From Prostheceraeus crozeri (taxonomy: Eukaryota; Platyhelminthes; Polycladida; Euryleptidae): DNA of 64,000 nt. The notes beneath the pieces were generated by a model that was not told the DNA's origin, searched no databases, and saw nothing but the letters and a program-made list of their open reading frames with translations. A program made the translations under genes and the position numbers. This document shows, in pieces, positions 39,274 through 51,927 of this stretch (positions are counted from its first letter, which is position 1; the number at the start of each line of letters is the position of its first letter). The stretch lies in the NCBI GenBank assembly GCA_907163375.1, contig CAJQUW010000458.1, forward strand, positions 1 to 64,000. The letters run 5' to 3'.

Positions 39274-40762
39274 AGTAGTGATCCCATTGTAAAATCAAGT
39301 GCAAAATGTGAAATGATGAGTCATCCCCCCTCTAGAAGGAAGTGGCCAAGGATGTGCTGGAAGGGATGGGTCCGAGCGGAGGAAACTGTTCCCTCCCCCC
39401 TCTGGAAGGAAGGAAGGAAGGATGAGCTCTCCTGTGAGGCAAGGGTAGGAAAGTGTTTTACCTTTAGAAAAGTTTAGTTTAAAAAAGTTAGTGTTAAAAG
39501 TTTTTTAGTTTCGGATTCTACGTGAAATTTTGGGTTAGGTAGGTTGTTTCCAGCTCCATCGGAAGAAAAAGTGCTGACCCCCCCCCACGGCAGGGTTTCT
39601 TCCAACTTTGGTTCTAGAGATGGTAGAAAGTCGTGTGATAGCGCGTTTGAAAGCTAAGAGTGAGATGAATTCAGTGGAAGAAACGGCTTGTCTCTACGTT
39701 CTTTTGTTGAGGTATGGGAGTGACTTTAAGATTTTAGGAATCTCCGAAAAATGACAGAGTTTGAAAGTGGAGGTTTTGGATGTTTTGGGATGAGAAAGGT
39801 CCTATTCAGACTTCCAACTTTGGTTCTAGAGATGGTAGAAAGTCGTGCGATAGCGCGTTTGAAAGCTAAGAGTGAGAAAATGCAGTGGAAAGCATCATAT
39901 GTCCAAATTTTCCTGGGTTTTGAGTGGAAAATGACTTGAAAATGGCAGGAATCTCCGAAAAACGACAGAGTTAGAAAAAGGTGGGTTTTGGGGTGAGAAA
40001 GGTCGTATTTCGGCCAGAAGGAGGGCTCGGATGGACAAACGGAGGTCAGATTCGGACTCTACGTGAAATTTTGGGTTAGGGAGGTGATTTCCAGCGGAAT
40101 CGGAGAGAAAAAGTTCTGACCCCCCCTTCCAGTCAGACTTCATCATTTGGTTCTAGAGATGGTAGAAAGTCGTGTGACTTGAAAATGGTAGGAATCTCCG
40201 AAAAACGACAAGAGTTAGAAGGTGGATGTTTTGGAATGAGAAAGGTCGTATTTCGGGGTGAAGGAGTGTCTGGATGGACAAACGGAGGGCAGATTCGGAC
40301 TCTACGTACAATGTTACATGAGTAGGGTGATTTTCAAGTCAATCGGAGAGAAAAGTGCTAACCTTCACACTGGGTCTCAACACATAGGATTTTTTCGTGA
40401 AAATGTTAAATTGTGGCCTACTTTGATGACGACTCTCTCAGGAATGGAAGTGAATGAAGAGCTCGGGTTTCTTTTAGGGGAAAGACCGCACTTTGTTCTC
40501 TAGGATCCTACCTTTTCAGATGTGTGGAAGGTTTCGTTTCCATATGAGAGCTTGTTTAAAATCGAATTTTTGCGCATTTTTCCATGAGGTTGGATAGTTT
40601 GAAAAAACGAGTTTTTTCAACTCGGCTTCTGGTAATCGTAGAGAGTCGAGGGATGGCTTAAATGAAAGGTGATAGCGAGAAAACGTGACTGTCAAAATTT
40701 GAAGTCAATCGGAGCACTAGAACCGGAGATAGAAGTGTTTAAAGTTTTGGATGATTGAGATC
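39274..40762. repeat. P2 left terminal inverted repeat
   Basis: About 1.49 kb, reverse-complementary to 51928-53304 up to ATGATTGAGATC. It contains repeated sub-blocks with ggttctagagatggtagaaag and gcgtttgaaagctaagagtg, and oligo-C runs after ctgacc. Short frames in it are mirrored in the right repeat and are not genes. Confidence 0.92.
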
Positions 40763-43700
40763 CACCCAACCAACTCCCAGCATCGCCACCACCTGCAGCA
40801 GCAGCGAACGACCTCCCTCTCCTCTCCGTCGAGTCCGTGGAGACTCTTGGAGCAGGAGTTGGAGATAGTCGGAGAGGAGAGGGAGATTGATGTCGAAGAG
40901 GAGAAGGAGGACTATCGATGCCAGCGTGAGAGGCTCGTTCCTGACTATGAGATGGAAAGCTCTGAACCTACAGAGGATATTCATCCATTCCTGCCAAATA
41001 ATATAGGTTTAATTCATCAAATGTTGGCGAGTTTAGATAGGTTTTTGCTCAAAGGCATGTCTTATGTCTCTTCTCGTTTCAATAAAATAGACAGCAGTAC
41101 GGGAGAAGTAGAGTCCACTGTGACCATTAGGATAGCCTCCTGTGCTGCTGATCTGATAGGTGATGTGAACGAGTGGATAGAGAGACATGCGACCGATCTC
41201 GTCAGCAACTTAAATAAATTTAATGAAAGAGACAGAGGTTTGGTTTTTGATGGGATAGAGAAAGTAGACATTAAAATCAATCTCTTAGAAAATTTGCGAG
41301 GGAGTGGTTGTTTCACCCTCCCCAAAGCACTGGCTGACAAAAAGGCTGTCATCAATGTAGATTGTCAGTCCCAGTGTTTCAAGTATGCCGTCCTCTCCAT
41401 TCTTCAGTGATGATGATATAAGTATGCATCGTCAAAGAGTCACTCACTATCGTGAATGGGAGGACGAACTTAAGTTTGATGGGCTAGATGTCAACACATT
41501 AGATTGTAAGGACATCACCCAATTTGAAAAATTTAATAAAATTAAGATAGTCGTCCATCTCTGGGAAAAAGGTCTGAAGGGCGTTAGGTATAACAACCGC
41601 CAAAGTACCTACGACCGGATTGTCAATCTTCTAGTGTTTGGCGACAACCACCCAGAATGGCATTATTGTGGCATTCCTAAAATCTCAAAGTTGTATCGCC
41701 ACCAACAAAGTTATGATGAACAACAGTATTACTGTGATCGCTGCACACGACGTTTCACATCCAAACCATTTTTTGAACAGCATTACGAGTGGTGCTCTCG
41801 GGGTAAGCTTCAAATGGAAGTGATGCCCAAAGATAAATTTTATAGGTATGAAGAAAAAGGCAATGAGCTGAGTCCCATTTGTGTCATTTATGCAGACATT
41901 GAATGCCATATTGATAGTGAAGATCAGACTGACCAACCTGCAGCCATTGCCTGTTATGAAGTTTGGCATTCTTACTATAGGAACCAAAATAAACTGCATG
42001 TGTGCCAAGGTGAAGACTGCATCTTAGAATTTTAAAATGTTTAGATAAAAAAGCCCGTTTTCATCAACGCTATGAAACGGAGCTCACTAGGAAACCCATG
42101 TGTTTCACAGAAGTCGATAAATTAAAATTTGATAGGACCACAGAATGTCCCCGCTGCTGCTCATCCTTTGATGAGGAGCAGCATAAGAAAGTGAGGGACC
42201 ATTGCCATCTCAGTGGCAAATTTAGGACTGCCTTGTGCAGTAAATGTAATTTCTCACTTAGGCTCAAACGGCTAACGCTCCCCGTCATCTTTCATAACTT
42301 TAAATGTTATGATGCGCATATTCTTCTTCGCCATGGTCTAGGACATATGAAGTCATGGTCGATGAACGTCATAGCGCAAAGTAAGGAAAAATTCATGTCT
42401 CTGTCGGCCAAAGTCCATGTTGACATGACGAAGGAGGGGAAGCCTGTCTTTTATGACGTTAAGTTTATGGACAGTTTCCAGTTTGTCTTCTTCCTTAGCC
42501 ACTTTGGCTAATAATTTAGACTCACTTCCTCTCACTCAAAATTTGAAGAAAGACTATCCTACTAGTAGCAGAGTTGGAAAAGTCGGAATTGGAATTGACG
42601 ATACTTAAATCTACTGGAATTGGAATTGACCTTGATAAAACTCAATTCTACTTTTTCGATAGACCTGTTATAAATCTATTTGTACAAAAATTGAAATCAC
42701 AGTATTCGGCCGTTGTGTTAACTGCACGCAGAGATAAGAGAGAGAGAGATAGATCGACAGAGCTAGTTTAATTCTATTGTTGAATAAAGGGTGCTAATTG
42801 TGACTTTGATGGGCCTACAGCCACCAGACAATGTTAATTCAGCAATTAAGCAAACAATGAAAAGGTAATCATATTTGTTCAATCTGTGATTTATTTATTT
42901 ATCATGTAAGATAATTAATCAAAATAAAACAATTGTTGAATTTAGTTATTGATTGGATGAGCACAAAAATCGGAGATTGACTTAATTGTTGCACACACAA
43001 AAAACAATTGGTTTGGAAAGAGGAAAATTAACGCTGCATTAAAGGGCAGCAACCCTGTCAATTCAGATCACAATATAGACAGTGTCAAATTATTCTAATA
43101 ATTAATGATTCAATTAAAATGGCAATGACATGAAATATTATTCAACCTCCAATCACAACAATTGACAATATTAATTTCCAAGACTATAGTTATACAAATA
43201 CGATACTCAACGATATAAGAAAAACTTTAAACTTGCAGTTCACTTCTTAATGTTGAATTCACTTCAATTCGATCGGACTCACTTAGACCAAAATAATATC
43301 ATAAATATCAGTGTCACTTATACCGTCAATCTTCAATCGCGCTCGCTGATGTGTTGCCGCATACGCTACTGTGTTGTTGTTCGCTGGTAGGCAGTTGTAG
43401 TTGATACTTCTGTAGTTAAGTTACACCGCGAGATCCCGGAGTTCTTCTTTCAGCTACTGAAGATGTCGTATGTGTTGTTGTTGTTTCAATTTCTCATCGT
43501 CTCTAATTTATGCAAATTTTTGACACTTGACGATAAATCCACTTTCTTTTGAAAATTGAAAGAGTTTCCTTTAATCTCTGCTCGTTAGCTTTCGACCCGA
43601 CCACATTTCGTTCTTATCACGGAATTTTTAATCTCCCTTTTTTAACATGGACCATTAATCAGTTTTCATGATATCATTTTTATCGTTTTTTCTTTCATCA

Positions 43701-46700
43701 ACAATCACGTTATCGCACATTGAATTTCTTTCTTCTGTTAGTTTATTAATAGATTATTCGCATCCCCCTCTCTCTCTCTCTCATAGAAGTAGATAATGAG
43801 AATGGAAGTTTGATATCTTGCCTATGTACAATGATGGCACATGGAAAAATCTATGGTTTGTAGATCAGATTCGATCTAAAACATCACATCATAGTCAAAC
43901 TATTTGCCAAGTTGGTTGTGGAAGTTGTTGACAGCAAATTAATGCAGGATTTTTATGAAGATAATATCAAGTGAGATGGTGGCATTGTTTCATGTGGCAT
44001 AGCCTACTATTCCCTGGGTTGGTATATTGTGTCGATTTGCAGAAGCCATTAACAACTATTTTTCAAAATTCGAATTAAAAATTGGTCCACAAAGTCATAA
44101 TTGAAAGTGGGCGGTGCACTGGTTGTAAGAATATCTCAAGAATTCAATAGAAAAAATCTAATTATAGGATGATTTTTCAATCTCCTTAAGAAACCTAGCG
44201 CTTTTGTCGAATAAACACATTGAAAGCTTCTTCACCGACAATCATTTCTCAGATAAGTGAATAATCGCTGGAACTTTTCAATTAATCATTAAATGACACA
44301 TGTGATAGAGAGTGATGATATTTTGTAAGCTGATCTTCGAAAGCATGTAAAGATTTTGAAAATTGTTCAAATATAGTGAACAGGGCAGCCCTTTAAAGTA
44401 AAATGAATACTCTGAGATTTCTTGACCTCTGATTTCAAGCTGGAGCAATGTATGTCCTGTAAATCGACATTGCAAGTTGCATATGTGACTGATAATACTC
44501 TTGATAGATTATAGGAGCGATATTTCAAAAATGATGAACGTACAGAACGTTTTAAAGGATTTCTTTCCCTGTCATCCTGTCGCCGCAGTATTTTGTAAAT
44601 TCACTATTGCTTTTGTGTACATGATCTTTGGACAAGGGGCAGCAATCCAGATCACAATTTGGCTTGATAAATATAAATACAAATAAGAAAACATGGAAAC
44701 CAGCTCGCACAATTTGCGTTTTGCCCCAACTTAGTTCCCCCGGCGTGTGCCATAATTTTCATGCGATTTCCATTCTAGGACTTTCTATGGTACTGTTAAT
44801 TTCTATGGTCTCTCTCTCTCAGTGTTTGATTCCTTGCTGACCGTTAATTTTCTTTTCTCTTTTTCACAAGATGTTGAATATCTCGTTTACGAAACGAAAA
44901 TGGCGCAGGCTGACCGACTACATATATACATGTACACAAGAAATATGAACTATGAACATGAGAACGCACATAGGAACGACGCAGGGAACGGCACACAGGA
45001 ATAAAGAGGATAGGATACGGGCACATGGGTTAGATTGAAGTGAGGAAACTTTCGATACATTAACATATACGCGTCATGCAATTATCGGAATTCGGAATTG
45101 AATCTCATTATGGAATTGGAATTGAATTGAACTGTGTCGATTGGAATTGGAATTGAAATTTCTGCTCTGGAATTGGAATTAAAAAATTTCAGTGGAATTT
45201 TTCCAGCTCTGACTATTAGTGACAGTCTCATGCGACGGAAAGGGGTGTTTCCTTATAGTTATTTTAGTTCAATGGACACATTGAAAGAAACATCCCTTCC
45301 GTCCATTGATAAATTTAAGAACGATTTGACGGGTGAGGACTGTTCGTCTGATGACTATAGGCATGCACAGCAGGCATGGCAAGAATTAGGTTGTCACTCG
45401 TTTAGTGACTATATGCTTGCCTACTTAAAATGAGATGTTTTGCTCTTAGCCGATGTCTTTGAGGCTTTTAGGAAAGTTACACTGGAGCAGGACGTGTTGG
45501 ACCCCGTCCATTACGTTAGTTTACCGGGTTGTCCAACAAGTCAGCTTTTAAAATGACTAGGGAAAAAATACATTTATTAGACGATCCCGAAATGTACACC
45601 ATGTTTGAACGCGGTATCCGAGGTGGACTGACGTTTGTCAACAAGCATGTTGTCAATGGAACAGTCGATGGTGAATTTGACACTCACCTGATGTACATCG
45701 ACCAAAATAATTTATATGGAAGTGCACTGTCGAAACCTTTGCCACAATCCCACTTTGCTTGGCTTGAACCCCATGAGGTTGAACACTTTTCCAACCCCCA
45801 GCACATTTTAGGACTGGAAGATGAGGCCGACATAGGTTATTTGTTTGAAGTCGACCTCACCTATCCACACTGTATTAAGAATAAGACATCAGACTTTCCT
45901 CTTGCTCTGGAGTCTGGTATAGTGACTGAAGATATGTATTCTCCCTTCATGGAGCAACTAAAATCTAAGTATGACGGAGAAAATAAAATGAAATATAATC
46001 CTGCTAGAAAGCTACTGCTCACCCAGTAGGATAAAGAACATCACATTGTTCATTACAAGATTCTCAAATTCTATTTAAGGATGGGTATGCAGTTACAAAA
46101 AGTGCATAGGGGTGTTGAATTTCATCAAAAGGACTTTTTGAAGCCTTACATAGATTTTAATAGCCAGAAACGTGCTGCCTCCAAGAATCCTTTTGAAAAG
46201 GGTTTCTTCAAATTTAAGAACAATTCCCTCTTTGGTAAAACCATGGAGGATGTAAGAAAACGCATCAATTATAATTTGGTGACTGATCCTGAGGTAGCTA
46301 GAAAAATGCATCGTTCGCCACTCTTTGTATATGCTGATGCCATTACGAAGATCTGGCCGGCATTAAGATGATAAAACCCAAAGTGGAGTTGTGCAAACCC
46401 ATCTACATAGGTCAAGCCGTTTTAGATCAGTCCAAGCTTGAGATGTACAACCTCTACCACCACACGATAAAATCATGCCCACTCATCCATCATGCAGCAT
46501 TGGTAGGCGGGGATACTGATAGCTTTTCCCTCGCACTCACCACTAGGAAAGGAGTCAGCAAGGAAGACCTTCTGCACCAGCTAAAGCCACACTTTGATAG
46601 CTCCAGCTATCCCACAGAGCATCCGCTTTACTCGACCTTAAATAAAGCAAAGCTCGGTTGCTTCAAAGATGAATGCGCCGGCAATAGGATAGAAGAGATG

Positions 46701-47038
46701 ATCTTGCTTCGCCCCAAGATGTACTCTATGAAGTTAAAATCATCATAGCCTTCCATAAAACGGGCGAAAGGCATCTCAAAGTCCATCGTTAGGAAAATGA
46801 CACAGAGACTATCGAGATGCTATAAATTAAACTAAAATAAGTTCAGTCGATATGACGATTTTAAAATCAAAGGTACACGAAGTCACGACAACAACGTTTA
46901 GGAAACGGGCGCTCTCGGCTTAAGAAGACAAGCGATGCTGGATGAGTCCTAACCACTCATTACCGTATGGCCATCCAGACACACATCTACCTCCACCCAA
47001 GAAACAGAAACTTTCTCTTCCTCCGTCCGACGATGTAT
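40763..47038 (+). pseudogene. P2 protein-primed DNA polymerase B, broken
   Basis: Colinear with the P1 polymerase: the DRGLVFDGIEK region near 41235, a YYCDRC...HYEWC finger-like patch near 41730, DIECHID near 41898, FHNFKCYD near 42292, DQNNLYGSA near 45710, NNSLFGKTMEDVRKR near 46220 and GGDTDSFS near 46507. It begins almost at the inner edge of the terminal repeat. It has roughly eight breaks, and a 2.6-kb hAT element (42569-45211) splits it between the exonuclease and palm regions. A fossil. Confidence 0.92.
42569..45211. mobile_element. Non-autonomous hAT element inside P2 PolB
   Basis: Tips CAGAGTTGGAAAA and inverted CAGAGCTGGAAAA are flanked by 8-bp duplications ACTAGTAG (42561-42568) and ACTATTAG (45212-45219), alike at 7 of 8 bases, as in hAT. 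Subterminal regions repeat gaattggaattg. The 2.6-kb interior contains only short frames and GA/CT tracts and no transposase. Confidence 0.85.
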
Positions 47039-47399
47039 GATTCCTCTTTGTTGTGGTTAATGTTTTGTTTTTCTCTCCACAGCGTTTTCTATGGGATGTT
47101 GTAAGTGAGTGCCTTGTAACATGCGTCCAACTCCTGATCACAACATATCAACGATGGGGTATCCAGTGCTTTTGCTGACTTTGTTTTGTCCCTGTACAGT
47201 TTCCGGCACATCAGTGACTTTGTTTTCTCCCTGCACATCAGTGACTTTGTTTTCTCTGTGTATAGTATTAACTATGTGTGACTGATGAAATGTCTTTCAT
47301 TCAATAACATATCATGTACAGACTGTCTCGCTTTTCTTTTGACATAAAGTTGGGATTCTCACTCAATAGACAGAAGTAAAAGTTTTGATCATTTTGTAA
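47039..47399. other. P2 sequence after PolB, nothing recognised
   Basis: Contains two short direct repeats of cagtgactttgtttt around 47212-47255. No gene seen. Confidence 0.4.
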
Positions 47400-47665
47400 G
47401 ATGGGTATGGTTAGAAATAAAGTTGAAGATTGTAAAGTTTGAATTAATGTTAGAATCATTTCAGAGTTTGCAAGATAGGTAAAGCATAAAATAAAGTTAG
47501 AATCACTTCACTGTTTGTAAGATAGGTAAAGTATAAAATTAAGTCACAAGCATTTCAGAGTTTGCAAGATAGGTAAAGTATACAATAAAGTTAGAATTAT
47601 TTCACTGTTTGCAAGATAGGTAAAGTATAAAATAAAGTCATAACCATGTCAGAGTTTGTAAGTTA
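47400..47665 (+). repeat. Tandem array, 47-bp unit
   Basis: About five to six imperfect copies; gataggtaaag recurs at 47474, 47521, 47568 and 47615, exactly 47 bases apart. Alternate copies carry cagagtttg or cactgtttg, so the higher-order unit is about 94 bp. It lies between PolB and the TBP homologue. Confidence 0.9.
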
Positions 47666-47826
47666 AAAAGTTAACATCCTCAAATTTCCAACGAATGTAA
47701 CATCATGAAAATTTCTTCGGCTTAGGAAACATCATACACTTTGCTGACTCATGTCTTAAATAGCTCTGACTCAAGAAGTGGTAAAGTGCCATTCAGTTAG
47801 ATAAGAATGTAATCAGTCTTGTTCAA

Positions 47827-48006
47827 CCTTTTCACCGACACGTGTGTGGGCGTTATTTATCAGACAAAGCGATAGCGCCTCACGTCAGACAGCGTGACCT
47901 TTTCACCGACAAGTGTGTGGGCATCATTTCATGTCTATAAATAGCGCTGATTCATCAAAAAGCGATGAACCCTGTTGATGACCTTTTCACCGACACGTGT
48001 GTGGGT
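47827..48006 (+). promoter_or_regulatory. Three copies of an E-box motif, with a TATA box
   Basis: CCTTTTCACCGACACGTGTG is followed by TGGG at 47827 and 47982, with an A-for-C variant at 47898. Spacing is 71 and 84 bases. The intact copies contain CACGTG. TATAAATAG lies at 47936-47944 between copies 2 and 3. It may be a promoter or enhancer of P2; the direction is not clear because the nearest genes both end here. Confidence 0.5.
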
Positions 48007-48047
48007 GATAGTTCATTGCCATGACTCATTCAAAACACATCATGTGA

Positions 48048-48518
48048 TTAACACGATTCTATTAACTGTGACTCATACAGATAACGCATTAAAGATTTGA
48101 CAATGTCAGCTACTTTACTGATATCACGTACACCAGTCATGATACAATGTCCGTTGTGAAACACTGCAATATATACAGGATGCCACTTCCGAATCAGAGC
48201 GGCAGGAAAGAGTTCAGTTTCACAAAATATACAATGATTACTGGTTTTAATGTTTGCTAGATTCACTAACATCTTCAATTGAACACACACTACTATATTC
48301 TTCAATGTCAGGGGACTCAGACGTAGATGAGGCATGAGTGTTCGCATTTTCTTGACAACCTCATAACACATGGACTGCATCACGAAATGAGAAAGGTTTC
48401 CTAGGACTTGGATTTTGCCGCAGCGAAAGATTTGAAGATTTTGACCGTTGCTCATGCGAATGACCAACATTTGTGGACGACCGCGATGATACCCTGAATC
48501 GGGAAGATGGATGTGCAA
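48048..48518 (-). pseudogene. TATA-binding-protein homologue (P2), incomplete
   Basis: The second TBP homologue. It shows GRPQMLVIRM, LQIFRCGKIQVLG, LKNIVVCVQL, CETELFPAALI and VAVFHNG-like (YIAVFHNGHCIMTG) sequence in the same order as the P1 protein, covering most of repeat 1 and all of repeat 2. The start region is not clear in this copy and it is treated as a fossil. The DNA-contact asparagine (KNIV) and the FPAALI phenylalanine are kept. It overlaps the PC4-like tail in another frame, as in P1. Confidence 0.8.
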
Positions 48519-48881
48519 CTATTCTAAATCGATGTCTCTTCCGACATTCATTTCGCGTATGGCGTTGATGATGCGGATGGGGAGCATGATTCACAAAAGA
48601 CATGAGGGTCGAGTGAACTTCCCTTTTATACTTTCCCATGAGGGTTTTGGAATCACGATGTAGCAGTGATCATTATGTAGAATCATCTCTTGAATGCGAA
48701 TAAATACAATGCCTTCTCCTACGTTAATGACACGACAAGAGTTGGATAGGATAGCGCGATGCAACCTTCGTAGTTGAAAGGGTTCTAGAGTTATCTGAAG
48801 TTGACGTTTCGTATCATAAAATGTAGCACACTGACTTTTCCATGACACATAGAGGCATGCTGATAATTTCCACATGATCAT
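48361..48881 (-). pseudogene. PC4-like protein b relative (P2), broken
   Basis: The N-terminal part reads MWKLSACLYVSWKSQCATFYD and ITLEPFQLRRLHRAIL, a PC4-like strand-helix unit. The C-terminal part has GKYKREVHSTLMSF, a His-rich stretch and KPFSFRDAVHVL, matching the tail patch of the P1 protein. It has about one break. It overlaps the TBP homologue, and a TATAAAAGGG box lies at 48630-48621. Confidence 0.6.
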
Positions 48882-49016
48882 GATTCAAACCTGAGTGAAG
48901 AGTGTAATCCCTAAGAAAGAAGGAGAGTGGTGTTCATGTATGGCATGGTCAGTGCAAATTTTTTCTTGATAAGGTGGCCGTTAGGCCTTGGTCTCATAAA
49001 GACCGATGGTGCGTTC

Positions 49017-49319
49017 TCAGTGTGTGTGGAGAGTGTTACTGTAGTTGATCATCATCAACATGGACATCATTAAAAAACGTAAATGATAGGGATTCAACGT
49101 AAACAACCTTCCGTCCCTGCGCAGAACAACGTAGATGGTTTGAATTTTAATTTCAAAGGAGTAGAATCCTTTTCCCAAAATGGGGAGAGGTTTGCAATTG
49201 AGTAAGTCGAATTCGTTGCCGTCCTTTTCATGGATGATGAGAGTGTCTATCCGTATGAACATACATGTATCTTCTTTCCACGATGGGAACTTGTGGCCGC
49301 TTCCCATTGTGTCGAACAA
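49017..49319 (-). CDS. Possible PC4-like protein (P2)
   Basis: 100 codons. The segment TIYVVLRRDGRLFTLNPYHLRFLMM fits the strand-strand-helix pattern of PC4-like domains, and the gene lies upstream of the PC4-like/TBP pair as gene a does in P1. The rest (EDTCMFIRIDTLIIHEKDG) is also strand-rich. The alignment is weak and the copy may be decayed. Confidence 0.35.
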   Translation of the reverse strand: MFDTMGSGHKFPSWKEDTCMFIRIDTLIIHEKDGNEFDLLNCKPLPILGKGFYSFEIKIQTIYVVLRRDGRLFTLNPYHLRFLMMSMLMMINYSNTLHTH

Positions 49320-49357
49320 TTTCTTTGGGAATGGTGAGATTTTCTTTCAGGAATGTT

Positions 49358-49696
49358 TCAAGAGTATTGAATTGTAACCGTGTCCAAGTCTAACGGTACA
49401 CATACAGCGAGTCCATACTGTGTTGAGACAACCTTTAGATAATCCATCCGATGACTTGGTGTTTTTATGGTAACGACTTTTCCGTGATGAGGTATCTTTT
49501 GATTGAAAGCATTTTTACCCAATGCTAAAGTAAGGGAGTTCAGTGTACCCAGTGCGAGAGCAGAGGAGTTGATGGCTTCGAGAAACTGCATGGTTAGCGC
49601 AAGGACGGAAATGATTGCTATGAGCTCAGTCGTTCGTTCTATAACCACACTAGCTCCAATCACAGACGAGGTAGAGTTCCCGATGTGCGCACGCAC
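49358..49696 (-). CDS. Small P2 protein, unknown
   Basis: 112 codons with a hydrophobic, alanine- and leucine-rich middle (IAIISVLALTMQFLEAINSS) that could be a membrane segment or amphipathic helix. No P1 counterpart recognised. It lies back to back with the PolB-N-like gene. Confidence 0.3.
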   Translation of the reverse strand: MRAHIGNSTSSVIGASVVIERTTELIAIISVLALTMQFLEAINSSALALGTLNSLTLALGKNAFNQKIPHHGKVVTIKTPSHRMDYLKVVSTQYGLAVCVPLDLDTVTIQYS

Positions 49697-49757
49697 ATTT
49701 GAAACGTGTTATTGAAATCGTCTTAGGCAAAAATGATGTTTAGCTATAGACTCAAGC

Positions 49758-49982
49758 ATGGCACCTGAAGTCAATACATTAAAACATGATGATTGCACGA
49801 TTCGTTTTCATCAAGAGAGCTTCGGAGGCTTAATACAAGATTACATCCTTGAGTTTCAAAGAGAGGAGACAGAATTGGAAGCATGTTTAGACTATACACG
49901 AAAAATATTTACGGAGTTGATATCTTATTTCAAAGACAGTCTCATCAAGGCTCACTTAATTCACTCATCTGCTTCTGAATAA
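49758..49982 (+). pseudogene. PolB-N-like accessory gene (P2), incomplete
   Basis: Matches the N-terminal half of the P1 gene at 16030-16440: IRFHQESFGGLIQDYILEF and ETELEACLD, then FTELISYFKDSLIKAHL against FLELMNTFSDSIVMARL. The second half is not found here. Its presence in both elements supports the gene being real. Confidence 0.6.
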
Positions 49983-51927
49983 AATAAACCATATTGTCAT
50001 TGCTATTAGTAAAGCGGGTTTCAATGATGTTAAATCAAAGACCAAAGAATTTTTTTTCATGACGACGTTTTACTAACTATACTTTAGAGGGTATGAAGGG
50101 TTAGTTCATACCATGTAGTTGATCTCTATAAACGGTAGACTTGTTACACTTCGCGGTATTATTATTCATTAACGGTTTATCATGTTGAGTTCAATCTTCG
50201 AAATAAGCATATTTTACACACTGCAGTCCCCTTCTCAACTAAGGATAAAAACTTTCTAATGCTGTTGTGAGTTCAGTCAGTCATAAAACATCATGATCAA
50301 ACTTTACTTTCACAAACGTGTCACAGTAAAACTATTTGACTACACTAAACTTTGCTTTTGCAAAACATGATACACTTTCTGACTACACTCACGAATAGAA
50401 CTTCGATGATCGAACTTTACTTTCACAAACGTGTGTCACGGTAAAACTATTTGACTACATTATCACTTTATCAACCTGTGTCGCAGTAAAAACTTTTGCA
50501 AAACATGATAAACTTTCTGACTGCGTTCACAAGAGCTTGTTCACTAGCGAAGACAGAAATGAGTTTGTGGTTGGGTGTGCCGCATGAATGCCCCTTCCAA
50601 TTCATTCCATTTCATTTAGCCTCGGTGATAGAGGCAAACAGAACTCATGGTTCATTCTCGTACGTATGGCCAACTATAGGGAGACAAGTGCAATGGAGAT
50701 TTTCTAAGGCAACCTGTGGCAGATAGCTAAATGTCGCCCTGGCGGTCAGAGTACAACGTTGAGACGAAAGGCAACCACTTGGAAACATGACGCAGAGAGG
50801 TTTCACAAAGATTACCATTGCCAACGCCCCGTGCAGTCACTTCACCGATGTCTCGAAAGAACGCCCACCAACAGGAGGTATGACACCGAAAATCTCCGTG
50901 ACCTGCACCGTCAATGACTTGATAGCAAGACATGAAACTTAGCGTGCTTGATAGCAAGGTGTCAAGCTCTTGAATCCGTTACAGGCATTACTCTGAGGGC
51001 ATCTTCTCCCAGCTCCAAGGCCTCGACCCACAAATCCAACCTCGGGCGGACAGAGCGTGCGTCATATCACTGTGTTGGTATCCGGGCCCCGATTTTGATA
51101 TGAAAACCGGTGGAGTTATTTACAAGAGGAAACATCCCAAGTCGTTGCTTTGATCAGCTTGATAGCAAGCCGTGATTCACAAGCGTTTTGCAATGGAGAT
51201 ATTTAGTAGCCACCCATGACAAGATAGCTAAGACTCAACCGATTGGCGTTCAAAGTGCTACGTTGAGAACTGTGTCGGATGCCCAACATGAACTGCCCCA
51301 GAGTTTTCGGTCTAAAATATGACACACTCCCTTGCCACACTTATCACTACAGCATCATCCGCCGTCCCGAAGGAACACCCTGTCATTGAAATATTACAGC
51401 GAAACTCTCCGTACCATGCTCGCTTTCAGTGAAAATCCGCCTGTATCATGTAAAGACATGAGAAGACTGGCTCAGACATCATTACAAATCCTTTAGTTGA
51501 CTTCAGCAGGGTCGAAAACCCCAGAAAACCTCCAAAAATAACGAATTTGAATTTTTCAACTTTTTAGCACTACTTATGAAATTTTATAAGTAGTCTATGA
51601 CTTGACCTGAATCATGACCTCTCGAACCCTTTTTGAATCAAGTCAAAAGGACTTGTAGAAGCAAAGTTACAAGCCTTTAAAGTTTTGGAGTCTTTTATGG
51701 CCTGGAGAATAAGGTCATCTCCTGGCTAACCTATAAGTCTGACGCCTTAGCTGATATCAGCAATGAAATTTTCTAAGTCGGTTTTTGAAATTTGGAATTT
51801 CCGATGCTATCGTTGGAGCTCCAGAGAGACGACCTACCTTTGACAATCTCTCTCGTCTTAATGAAATTTCTCATTCGGTTCCCAGCTATTTTATAGCATT
51901 CAGTTTATGGCGATCAGCTGATGACGT
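49983..51927. other. P2 interior without recognisable genes
   Basis: Contains two diverged copies of a block with agatagctaa followed by gttcaaagtgctacgttgaga (near 50725 and 51215) and repeats of cacaaacgtgt-cacrgtaaaactatttgac (50310, 50425). It may be decayed remains of lost genes, but I cannot identify any. Confidence 0.5.

Noticed and set aside
39262-39477. Frame of 71 codons at the P2 left end, repeated at 53101-53382
   Set aside because: It is the same terminal inverted repeat read twice; no codon bias or family, so not a gene.
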